Assembly: GCA_009363875.1 (NCBI GenBank)
Contig: CM018680.1
Location: 12,965,625 to 13,029,624, forward strand
Source of the DNA: Mikania micrantha
Lineage: Eukaryota; Streptophyta; Magnoliopsida; Asterales; Asteraceae
Length of the DNA: 64,000 nt
Direction of reading: 5' to 3'
Under the pieces are notes generated by a model. That model was not told where the DNA came from. It saw only the letters and a list, made by a program, of their open reading frames with translations, and made no database searches. The position numbers and the translations under genes are program-made. Position 1 is the first letter of the stretch. The number at the start of each line of letters is the position of its first letter. Below, one piece after another: positions 35,264 to 46,246 of the stretch.

Positions 35264-36537
35264 TGTGACACCTCGTAGTTTCAACGTCAACATTTATTTA
35301 TTTTAATAATAATGTGCATTATTATTCCATACGTGGCACTAGAATTGTTAATATTTAGTGTAACACGTGGCACAACAGTCCAAACACACAGATAATTCGA
35401 AGAATTATCGTAAAACACACACACGTGTTTTGAATAACGAACGTTGGTGAATTAAACAAACCACAACCCACAGCCACAACACTTAGGCTCCATGGAACCC
35501 TAAACCAGTGAAACAATGTTTACAAGTCCCAAGACGATGATCGTAATCGGGAAATACGCGAAAAAGGGGCCAAAACATGAAAAATGGACCTATTAGGCTT
35601 GACCGAAGGCCCAGGCGCTACGCCTGAGCCCAACACCTAGACCTAGGCGATGCGCGCGAGAAAGAGATAAGGAACCTGAGGAGGACCTTCCGCGCGGTAT
35701 GCCTGGAATGGAAGGCGCGCGTCAGGCGGTACGCCTGAGAGCTAGAATCGCAGAAAATCTTTTTAAAGACCTCAAAAGCATCATTATCTCTACTCCTATC
35801 ATTTTAACCAAGTTCAGAATCCGCCCTACGAATTTATCTGCCCAAGACCTCTGGAACACTCCAAGAAACCCCATAAACACCATATTTGAAGCTTAGGTTG
35901 AAGATTGAAGCTTGAAGACGTTGAAGGAAACCATTGTTGGAGCCCTTCCACGACCATCACCATCATATACACGACTAGGAGAGGAATCCCAGGTGATTTA
36001 GGGGCTGTTGATTGAGCATCTTAACATCTTTGGAGCTTTTGAAGGTAAAACAATGTTCATCTTGCACCCATAACACCATAAAACCCACATGCAAGACTCA
36101 AAGCTTGCAAACACACACTAGATCTACACATGCACGAATTTTCAACACTTTGAATCTGGGTTTGATGATAATACAACTGATATTGATAATCTATAATGAT
36201 TTGGTGATGTATTGTGATGTTATATGATGATCCATGATGATGTCCATAGGATTTAATGGGTATTTGATGTTGATTTGGGTTCCGCGATGACCCATGGAGG
36301 CAAAGGAAACAGCCGAGTTTCGGTATAGATGAACTGACATACCTCGGATCGTAGATCCAACAACTAAACTTAACATACCCAGTATATATATCTGTTTTAC
36401 TGCATTCAAATACTTAAACCTATGAACTCACCAACTTTATGTTGACACATTTTAGCATGTATTCTCAGGTAACTGAACAGCACGAGCTAGGATGCACATG
36501 GAGATACACAAGAGAGTCTGCATACATATAGACTCTA
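35264..36537 (+). mobile_element. LTR of element D (B/E family), interrupted by element A
   Basis: It starts TGTGACACCTCGTAGTTTCA, like B's TGTGACACCCGGCAATTTCA. It carries the CGAAGAATTATCGTAAAACACACACACG stretch in common with B, and near its present end AACTCACCAACTTTATGTTG and the acceptor-like GTATTCTCAG (ends 36468), in common with E. The MADS-box repeat units are missing, so this copy is internally shorter. It is cut at 36537 by the LTR of A; the remainder should lie right of the window. Confidence 0.8.
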
Positions 36538-37325
36538 TGTAACACCAGTGCCGGACGCGTGCCGGAACAGTGATCGCAACAGTAAACATGTACAGTAACT
36601 CAGGTACACTTTACGTGAAACTATGTTTATACTATTGATGCATTTGATTAACATGAAACTATTATACGATTGTCTGAATTTGACTTAAACCTTAGGGTTT
36701 AACAGTCAGAAACATGTCAGACAACACAATGTTGAAACATAAATACTTGATGTGATACTATTTGGTGTAAACGTATGTGAGGTTAAACAAAACAAAATCA
36801 TAACGGTTATTGTTACGGAATGCTAAACCGACGAATTATTCGTATAGGTGACGATCGGTACGAATGATTCTGAAAGTTTAACGTTCGGAAATAATGACTT
36901 AACAGTAGAAAACAAGAATCAGAAAGCCAAACCATCGACTTGTTCGTTCGAATGACGATTCGAACGAATACGCGCGATGGTGACGTGATCTGACGAAACG
37001 ATAACGGAAACGAATAACGATACGATCGATCATAATTTTTAAGGAAATAAAATATTTCCTATTTTAAAATTTTGAAACTCATCATAAAACAATTTAAACG
37101 AAACTATTTTCTTAAATCATGAATAAATTAGCGAACGCGTAAAATTTTATAATTGGATAAATAATTAAATGCAACGATATTTAAAATGTTTTCTAATAAT
37201 ATTTGTGTTCTAAAAACCCTAAAAATAATTCTTTTTATTTAAGTTACGAAAAACGCGCGTAACGTGCCGGGTACGCGACAAAATTACTAATCGAGCAACC
37301 GAAACTAACCCGAATACCCGCGGGG

Positions 37326-37333
37326 TATATAAA
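37326..37333 (+). promoter_or_regulatory. TATA box of LTR A
   Basis: TATATAAA lies in GGGGTATATAAACACCAAAT about 790 bp from the LTR start. It is followed by a CT-rich stretch (TCTCTTTCTCTCAC) typical of a plant initiation region. Confidence 0.75.
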
Positions 37334-38960
37334 CACCAAATGAGGTGTTTCATCTCATTTATTTCAATCTCTTTCTCTCACTAGAACCTTAAACCGTCAC
37401 TCTCTCTCTCACTAAGATTTCAACCTTCAAATCTTCATAACTTCATCAAATCTTGATGAAATTGGGTGATTCTTGCGCCTAAACGACCATCTCGAAGTCC
37501 TCTACAAGAAAGTACAAACGATCTGGAATTCTACCCAGCCAAATCGGAGGTATGAAGCCAAGAAATACACAAAAAAATAGGGTTTATACCCATTTGCTCG
37601 ACCCAAGCACCAAACCGGTGCAAAAGCTATAGATACACGCACATTACACTGATTTAGGACCGACATTTGCACTCCACATACTCTAGGAACACCGATGAAA
37701 TCGATTCATGAGTCGAGGAAGGAGGTGAAACACAGGGTTCGTGAGTGATGCAGTTGGCCGAACCCTACTAGCCCTTGGCGAACCACTGCGAACCTTCGGT
37801 CTGTGTTCAACCGGCCGAACCCTGCACCTTCACGCATGGGACCAGTGAACCTTGGCCTGGAAAGCAAACCCTAGACGAACCCAGTCACATTGGGCGAACC
37901 TTACTTGGCTGTCACGAACCCACAGGCGAACCTTGTGTTGTAAGAGTCGAACCTATGGTCTGCATGTGACCACCGAACCTTACTCATGATGTATCCACGA
38001 ACTCTTGCTCAGTAGCGAACCATTCTAATCACCGAACCCTTGATGTAGGCGAACCCATTCAGTGAGCCACGAACCTGAGGTGCCGGACCTACATGAAACC
38101 CAACCGAACCAAGGGTTTGCCGATCAACTACACAGCCACAAGAACAAATAGGTTCGCTGGATGTTCATTCAAACTCACCCTACTTAGCCGAACATATCGA
38201 TCCAGTTAACCCAAACAATGTTTCGGCCTTATGTTGATGTCATGCCCATGTTCATTAGTTAGCCATCTCACTAGTTAGTCTACCATGATCATTTGTGGCA
38301 CAATAACCTACTCGTCCCATGTGTTTAGCCCACATAACCATTCGGTCCAATAAGAGTATAATAAGGCCCAAGTATATCCCTTAGGGCCCAATTGGTTCCA
38401 GCCCAAATTGACTAACCAGTTGGGATTGTCTAGGTCTAATGAATCGGCTCAACATAACTCCACGGCCCGATTACCTTTAGCCGGCCCAACCCGTTCTTGC
38501 ACAAGACCAACACTTGGAATACTTGATAGTTGGCCCATGGCCACTAAACGGCCCACATGGATTATACTTGATCCAATTCCACTTTCGGCCCATAATAATC
38601 AAATAAAAGTCATAACACATTGACAAATTGATTTAAATTGTAACATGCATGAAACAGAAACAATTTACTATAAGAATTGTTGTGAATCAAGGAACCAAAG
38701 CACGTGAGTAAGAATGTGACATAATCTATGTGTCACTAGAATCTTTAATAAACAAAAGGGGGCCGAAAGACGATCTAGACTTCTAGTGTTAGCCAACTTC
38801 AGGGCTAACACTAATTCTTACACACATACGCGTCAATTATAACTTATATTTATAAGCTAGAACACTATGAAATCATTACAGGATCGTGAACATTACAACA
38901 AAGGGCAAACAAAGAGCGAGCGTATTCTTGTTTTACATAGTCAACTACCAAGGACATAAG

Positions 38961-40325
38961 GTGAGTTCATTTGTCCCTTTTCAAACTTATTTGTTTTACT
39001 TCGGGACTGAGAAGCATGTTAAACATTTTCATAAATTATTGAAATGTTACTTAATGCTTTAAACATAAACATGATATCTATGTTGAAACTTATACTTTAA
39101 GCTTGATGCTTGAAATCATTGTTTGATACTTGTGAGATTTGATGCTTTTACATGAGACTTGATATTTAAACATGAGATGAGATGCTTGTGAAAACATTAT
39201 GCTTAAACATGATACTTGATGCTTGTGAAGTGATATACATAAACATGATACTTGATACGTATGAGGCTATGTGCTTGAACATGAGACTTGATGCAAACTT
39301 ATGGGATTTATGTTGAACAATGTGTGAACACTTGAAACTATATGCTTGAAACTACTACTTGCGCATGAAACATTGTACATGTATCTAACCATAGACTACG
39401 TAATTGCTAAACTTCTGGTATTCCAGAGCTTGTACCTATGGGGTGAGGTACATGTAAAACATAAACGTAACGAGACTAGGCTATTACCTAGATATAAGAG
39501 ACATGTAATTGCTAAACTTCTGGTAGTCCAGAGCTTTTGTCGGCTTATATGAGGTATATAAATGCTAAACATAAACATAACGATACTAGGCTATTACCTG
39601 GTTATAAGGGACATGTAATTGCTAAACTTCTGGTATTCCAGAGCTTTTGTCGGCTTATATGAGGTATGTAAATGCTAAACATAAACGTAACATTACTAGG
39701 CTATTACCTGGTTATAAGGGACATGTAATTGCTAAACTTCTGGTAGTCCAGAGCTTTTGTCGGCTTATATGAGGTATGTAAATGCTAAACATGAACATAA
39801 CGAATGATAAGCTATTATCTATATAAGAGACATGTAATTGCTAAACTTCTGGTATTCCAGAGCTTTTGTCTGCTTATAGGAGATATGTAATTGCTGGATT
39901 ATTTATGTATGCATGGCTTGTTCCTATGTATGAGATTAGGGACAGCTAAACTATGTGCGTGTGAAACTTGATGCTTGATAAGCATACTTTGAAACTAACA
40001 CTTGGAAACACTATAGACTTGTAAACTTTGAAACAGAAAACGAAAGCTTTGATGAGGAATGGGTTGATTGGAAGGTAAAATGCTTAATTATTATTAACAA
40101 CAGTGTCATATCCGGATTAGTATGGGTGGGATGGCGTCTGGGCGGGTCGTAGGCTCGACTCAGGGGTATGCCCTATATATAAGCATACCAATTTGGATAT
40201 TACATGTGGAGTTAATGAGGTTAAGGTTTTACCGAAAGAGGTTTGTTGAAAACTATTTTAAACTTATAAACTTTATGAACTCACCAACCGTTGTGTTGAC
40301 TTGGTCATTTTACATGCTTTCTCAG
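38961..40325 (+). other. Predicted leader intron in LTR A
   Basis: The donor is ATAAG|GTGAGTTC (38961) and the acceptor ATGCTTTCTCAG|GTGAAGAAC ends at 40325, preceded by ACTCACCAACCGTTGTGTTG and a T-rich stretch. Length is 1365 bp, close to 1371 bp in C. Confidence 0.5.
39401..39940 (+). repeat. ~110-bp tandem repeat with a conserved hairpin (LTR A)
   Basis: Five units start with TAATTGCTAAACTTCTGG at 39401, 39506, 39616, 39726 and 39835. Each contains TCTGG-TATT/TAGT-CCAGA, a 5-bp perfect stem with a 4-base loop, then AGCTTTTGTCGGCTTATATG and CTATTACCTGGTTATAAG. Confidence 0.92.
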
Positions 40326-40691
40326 GTGAAGAACATGTTTAAGCATAAGCTCTTGGATTTGCATGCTAGGCGGCCTAGATAGAGGACCTAGTAGACTTTT
40401 GGGGAGCACATCTTTTGTTGATGATACATATTACTTTTGATATCTTGTACATATACAAGATATAAACATTTGATTCTTTTGTTAGGTTTACTTAGTTAAA
40501 TTGCAGAACATTGATATTGTAATTTAACTTTGTAATCCTAGTTATCATTGATTGTGCTTTAGTTATTCTTAAACATTGATGCTATGTAAACAATCTGATC
40601 ATCATGATTATCAACCACGATATCACGCCTCGGGAACCTTCCGCCCAACGGGGACTCCGATCCAACCCCGCCGGCCCGGGGTGTGACAGAT

Positions 40692-40703
40692 TGGTATCAG
40701 AGC
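40692..40703 (+). other. Primer binding site of element A
   Basis: TGGTATCAGAGC, complementary to the 3' end of initiator tRNA-Met, lies three bases after the LTR. Confidence 0.9.
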
Positions 40704-40857
40704 TCAAGGTTATAGAGAATAATAGGTCATTTACTTAAACGGTTTGGCATAGACTATAACTTAGGGACCCTCATATAGAGAACATAAGACTTAAGTTTGC
40801 ATTATGTCTTCTGCATTCGATCACTACACTAACCAATATCTTTTGGTTATGATCAGA

Positions 40858-43283
40858 ATGCCGCCAAGAAGACAGCCTACGCCTGTACCCACTACTCAGA
40901 CATCTGCCCCACATTCTTAGACACCTTCTCCTGCTGAGTCACCACCGCCACCTCCTCCTCCACCTCCTCCACACTTTCCACCACCAGGCTCAAGCAATAT
41001 ACCAATAGTAGATCCTGCTACTGTCGCTTTGGCGACCCTGCTGAGTACCCAACTGACAAGTCAGTTGAAAGATGTCATCCTAGAGATGATAAACAGGATT
41101 CAAGGCCATGGCAACACTTCTGGCCATACTACAGGAGAGGCTAGTGGAAACACTAGTCACACTTCAGACTTCTCCTACAAGTCTTTTGTAGGATGCAAAC
41201 CCCCTAGCTTCACTGGAGTCGAAGGAGCTGTTGGATTAATCCAATGGCTAGAAAAGATGGAGAACACTTTGGACATTAGCAGCTGTCCAGAACACCATAA
41301 AGTTCGCTATGCAGCTGGTTCATTCAGCAAGCGGGCTTTGACATGGTGGAATGCTCAGATCCGAGCAAAGGGAAGAGATGAGGCAATGGCAATGCCTTGG
41401 GCAGAATTTAAGCTTCTTATGAGGAATGAGTTTTGCCTGAAACACGAACTGCAGCTGTTAGAGACTGAGCTCTCGAACCATGTAATGAAGGGAGCTGACC
41501 ATATGACCTTCACCACTCGCTGCCATGAATTGGTGGCTTTGGTACCAGAGATGGTGCCTACATTGGAAAAGCTGATTGACCATTATGTAGCGGGATTACC
41601 CTCTTGCATCCAAAGCATCGTGTTGGCTGCGTATCCTGCTACTTTGGAGTGTGCTATCTCCCTTTCAGCTAAACTCACCAATGTGATGGTGAGGTCTGGA
41701 GTTTTAAAGAATGATACTGGAAAAGCCAAGGAAACAACAACCAAGAAACCCGAGTACCACCAGAAGAAGAAGCAAAAGGTCGTTAAGAACTATGCGGCCG
41801 TTACCCCTTTGAGACAGGCACCTGCAGCACCTGTCAATCCTTCTAATGGGGGTTATGGAGGAGAATATCCTCAGTGCACACACTGCAAGTACCATCATCC
41901 TCCTGGTGCTCAATGCAGGAAGTGCACCAACTGTGGTCGGTTTGGCCACTGGGTTAACAAATGTCGTATTGCTATGAATCAAGCTACCAACACTGCAGCA
42001 AGAGCACTACCTCAACCACCACCACAGAATCCAGCTGACAACAACAGAGGCTGCTACACATGCGGGGAAACAGGTCATTTTTCTCGCAACTGTCCAAAGA
42101 GGGTGCAACCTGGAGCACAAGCACCTCGAGGACGAGCCTTTGTCATTGGAGCCAATGCTGCACGCCAAGACCCTAATGTGGTCACTGGTACATTTCTTTT
42201 ACATGACTCTTATGCATCCATACTATTTGATACTGGTGCAGACCAGAGTTTTATTTCATCTGATTTTGCACGACAACTTAGTCTTACTGAGGAAACTTTA
42301 GACCCTCCTTACATTATCGAAGTAGCGAATGGGAAACAAGTGACCGTTAGCACTATACTTAGGAACTGCCCACTTACACTTATAGATCATACGTTTTCCA
42401 TCGACTTGTTGCCGATGGAGTTGGGCAGTTTCGATATCATCATGGGAATGGATTGGCTCTCACTCAATCGAGTTGAAGTCATCTGTTCCGAGAAGCTACT
42501 TCGGATTCCAGTGACGAATGATCGTGTATTGGAAGTTCGTGGGGATCAAGCAAAGCGAAACATAAAGATCATATCATGCATAAAAGCACGCAAGTGTCTG
42601 CAAAAGAAGTGCATAGCTTTCTTGGCTCATGTGGTGGAGAAAGATAAAGACAAGAAAACGATACAAGACGTACCGATAGTGAAAGAATATCCTGAGGTGT
42701 TTCCCGAAGATCTACCTGGTTTGCCTCCTGTGCGACCGGTAGAGTTTCGTATTGATCTGAAACCTGGAGCAACACCTGTTGCTAAATCTCCTTACCGGTT
42801 AGCACCTTCGGAGATGCAAGAATTATCCAACCAACTACAGGAGCTACTTGATAAAGGTTTCATTCGACCAAGCTACTCACCTTGGGGAGCTCCGGTTCTG
42901 TTCGTGAAAAAGAATCATGGATCCTTTCGTATGTGCATAGATTACAGGGAGTTAAACAAACTAACCATCAAGAATCGGTATCCGTTACCGAGGATTGATG
43001 ATTTGTTTGATCAATTGCAAGGAGCTCAATACTTCTCGAAGATCGATCTGCGTTCTGGATACCACCAGCTCAGAGTACAAGACGAAGACATATCGAAGAC
43101 GGCGTTTCGTACCAGATACGGGCATTACGAGTTCATGGTGATGCCTTTTGGTTTGACGAATGCACCCGCGGTTTTCATGGATCTCATGAACCGTGTGTGT
43201 AAGCCGTATTTAGATCAATTTGTTATTGTTTTCATTGATGACATCTTGATCTATTCTAAAAGCAAAGCAGAACACGAGCAACA
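40858..43283 (+). pseudogene. Element A gag-pol, N-terminal part; nonsense codon and split by element B
   Basis: ATG at 40858 (MPPRRQPTP) aligns with element C's start at 53954. A TAG at 40918 (codon 21) interrupts the frame; C has TCG there. The frame then stays open through a proline run, the retrotransposon gag core, two CCHC knuckles (CTNCGRFGHWVNKC, CYTCGETGHFSRNC), protease (ILFDTGADQSFIS) and RT up to VIVFIDDILIYSK and KAEHEQH. At 43284 it runs into the LTR of B. Compared with C it has a change in the RT entry (KKNHGSF for KKKDGSF). RNase H and integrase should lie to the right of the window. Confidence 0.95.
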
Positions 43284-44335
43284 TGTGACACCCGGCAATT
43301 TCAGGTAAATTGCAACTCTTACATTCTTTACATTTCACATTCATACTTGTTGCATTTCATTTAATTATGTTTAATTAGATGAGTTGAACACAAACAACTG
43401 CGAAACGATAGTTCGAGGAACTATCGAATCGTACATTGCACATTGGTTTTGGAAACCAAGTGTGGCAAACACAAACACAATTGGATTGTGCAAACACATG
43501 TTGATGATGGTTAATCATGCATGCAAACGGCTCGTAGCAACGAACACAAACTATCAAAGATAATTCGAGGAAATTATCGAAACACACACACGAGTCTCAC
43601 GAACGTTGGTGATCAATCAAACTTATATGCTATTATATGATTATGTGCTAAACGTGCATTAGATGCTTTGGATAAACGCTAGGAATCGAGTACGAGCGAA
43701 ATCGAATCATCGAAGTCGAAAAACATGAAAATGGACCCGTCGCGGTACGCGGAGATCCCTTGGCGAAAGGCTTCGCGGTACGCGGCACAAATCGGGAGTC
43801 GAGACTCCCGAATCCCATCGCGATACGCGGCGATGATTTTTGATCGGCCTTCGCGGTACGCGAAGGCCATGCAGATCAGAATTTTTATAACACTCAACTC
43901 CATTCATTTCAGTCCGATTTTCTTTCATTTTCTCCGACTCTCTTCGTCAATCCTCGACCCAAAACTCTAAAAATCAGCCACAACCTTTGGTTGACACTAT
44001 TGGAAGCTATCATTGGTGATTTGAAGCCATTGGAGCATCATAGGAGTTCTTGAAGGCCATCAACACATTGAAGAACCATCCCCATCCATTTCCAGGACCT
44101 GTTGCACCTATTATAACCCGAATCCTAGCATCAAAGGTAGTTTTACTTGTTTATTAGTTGATAGATCGCACATGCAAGGGCTAAAAACCCACATGCAACT
44201 CCATACGGTTATTGTGCTCAAATGTGTTGGTGATTTGATGAGTATTTGTTGTAGATTTACTGATTTTGTCATTTAGAAATGTTAGAATTGAGTTTTGGTT
44301 AAGTTAGGTTTCATTTGATGATGATTTGGACAAAC

Positions 44336-44808
44336 TTGCCATAAAAGGAAACTTTTAAGTGCAAGTCTTGGATTTGTGATGATCTAGACATGTTAGACAT
44401 GTCTAGATGTTGTTAAATGTGTATTGGAGTGTTTAGAAACACATTGGGATATTTGATTTTGTCAAAATCATGGTTTTATAGAAACTTACTAAAAATGGAA
44501 ACTTTTAAAATCAAAAGAGAGCTTTTGATGTTTTAAAGGGTTTTGATGAACTTTGATTTTTGAAATATGCTTAGAAATGATTTCTAAGCATATTGGAAAC
44601 CTTGATTTGTGAAAACGAGTTTTTAAACGGATACTTTCCAAATAAGGAAACTTTATTTGGGCAAAACCGCATAAATGGTGATTTATGCGCAAACGACATG
44701 TTTTAAGAGTTTAAACGTATTTTATAAGCATATTGGAAGTCATTAGTTTTATGAAATGGGATTTCATAATCACACTTTCCTAAATTGGAAACTTTCTAAA
44801 AATGGTAA
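44336..44808 (+). repeat. ~150-bp units with CArG boxes (LTR B)
   Basis: 16-mers occur at 44336 (TTGCCATAAAAGGAAA), 44486 (TTACTAAAAATGGAAA), 44635 (TTTCCAAATAAGGAAA), 44776 (TTTCCTAAATTGGAAA) and 44793 (TTTCTAAAAATGGTAA). Three have a perfect CC(A/T)6GG core and all are followed by ACTT or a close variant. Spacing of the first four is 150, 149 and 141 bp. Confidence 0.85.
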
Positions 44809-45068
44809 CTTATGTGATTAGAGTCATAGGATGCATTTTGGTGTCTTATGCACATCAAGGCACATAAACACAACAATCGTGTCACCAACGATTCGTCGAG
44901 TCTCACTAGTTAACACATGCACTCGGTTGAGAACACCGACACTTGGAGTTGTATGAGATACAACACAACACAGAACACATACTCACACCTATATGGTTAT
45001 AGGTGCTTACTAGCATGACTGCTAGCATTCGCAGTAGCGAACACTACATACCGGAACTACTTCATCAG

Positions 45069-45594
45069 GTGAGTTCACGGCCCCTTTTTATATTTTCTAC
45101 CTTTGGGGGAGAAAACATTGCATTCAACTGTTTTGAACAACTTACACACTTTTGGGTTATTTTTGTACATGCTAATGTCGTATATGCATATGTGTGGCAT
45201 TCATCCACAAAACTGATAAGTCCTCATTAGACACACCTCGAACCGTTAATAGCGCGTGGCGCTCAGCGTGGTGATTCTGAATAGTACTATTTGGGCCTGA
45301 CAAGCCCTACTGTTGCGCGCCGTATGGCCACCCCGACCGGAGGTCGGAACAGTGCATAATTGACCAAACAACATTTGCCATATCCTGGATAGATATGGCG
45401 GGAGGCAGCATGTTAGCTTCGGTTGCGAACCCGCATATGATATAAAACATATTGACTAGCTATCAATTGATATTGCATCGTATTGAAAAATAGACCTGCA
45501 ACATTTACTTTAAACATTTTTATGTTTACTGCTGATTACAAACCTGTGCTCTCACCAACCTTTGTGCTGACCTTTTACTCGCATGTTTTCTCAG
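45069..45594 (+). other. Predicted leader intron in LTR B
   Basis: The donor is CATCAG|GTGAGTTC (45069) and the acceptor is CATGTTTTCTCAG|GTAACTAAG (ends 45594). The acceptor is preceded by CTCACCAACCTTTGTGCTGAC, which has a good plant branch-point match (CTGAC). Confidence 0.55.
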
Positions 45595-45986
45595 GTAACT
45601 AAGGCACGCGCACCAGGAATAGGATGCTAGGCCAGAGTCGCATGCATCTGTTTAAGTGTCTTAGGTTATCATACGTTTGTTATCATTTGGTTGTGTTACT
45701 TATGTATTGAAAACTACTTTAATCGCTTCCACCACTATTGTTACTTGTCGTTTTGAAAACTGTTTTAAATTAACGCTTTCGCAAGATATGAATGTTAAAC
45801 TGTTTCGTTAACTTATACTTTACTTCCGCAACTGTGATTTTACAAACTGTTTTATCCAAGTTATTGGATGTACGTATGAAACAGGACATTTAGGTCTCGC
45901 ATGTTGTGAGGCCGGAGACTGCGATCCTGACAATCTGTTGTTGCTCGCGCCCCAGAAGGGACGGGATTTCTCAGGGTGTGACAGAT

Positions 45987-45998
45987 TGGTATCAGAGA
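45987..45998 (+). other. Primer binding site of element B
   Basis: TGGTATCAGAGA lies three bases after the LTR, an 11-of-12 match to the tRNA-Met-type site of A and C. Confidence 0.85.
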
Positions 45999-46246
45999 CT
46001 CCGGTTATTGCGAATTAGGTTTGCATTTAGTGAACTTAGTCTATAACCACTAGTCTCCACACAACACTTAGTGATTAGTATTGTGATACTTGCACGCATG
46101 ACACATCTTTTATGCATTACGTTCATCACCGCAAGTGGCTACCTATGACGGGGATAACCGAAAGCTCTATATTCTTTACAGTACCTTCAGCACACACTAC
46201 GTTAGTCATTAGTCATACTCTAACACTTATTCTCGCTATGAAGATC

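Larger units (their letters stand above)
36538..40688 (+). mobile_element. 5' LTR of Ty3/gypsy element A
   Basis: It starts TGTAACACCAGTGCCGGACG and ends CCCGGGGTGTGACA (4151 bp), followed by a tRNA-Met-type primer site. It is the same family as element C's LTR (TGTAACATCAGTGCCGGACG). TATA is at 37326, a GAACC-motif stretch at 37740-38160, a GGCCCA stretch at 38310-38600, the predicted intron at 38961-40325 and the 110-bp array at 39401-39940. CTCTA at 36533-36537 is the expected left target duplication; the partner is outside the window. Confidence 0.93.
43284..45983 (+). mobile_element. 5' LTR of Ty3/gypsy element B
   Basis: It starts TGTGACACCCGGCAATTTCA and ends TCTCAGGGTGTGACA (2700 bp), followed by a primer site. 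It interrupts A's RT codons. The expected 5-bp target copy on the left is CAACA (43279-43283). It contains GCGGTACGCG repeats (43740-43865), an array of CArG boxes (44336-44808) and a predicted intron (45069-45594). Its TATA box is not obvious; TTTTTATAACAC at about 43883 is a candidate. Confidence 0.92.
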
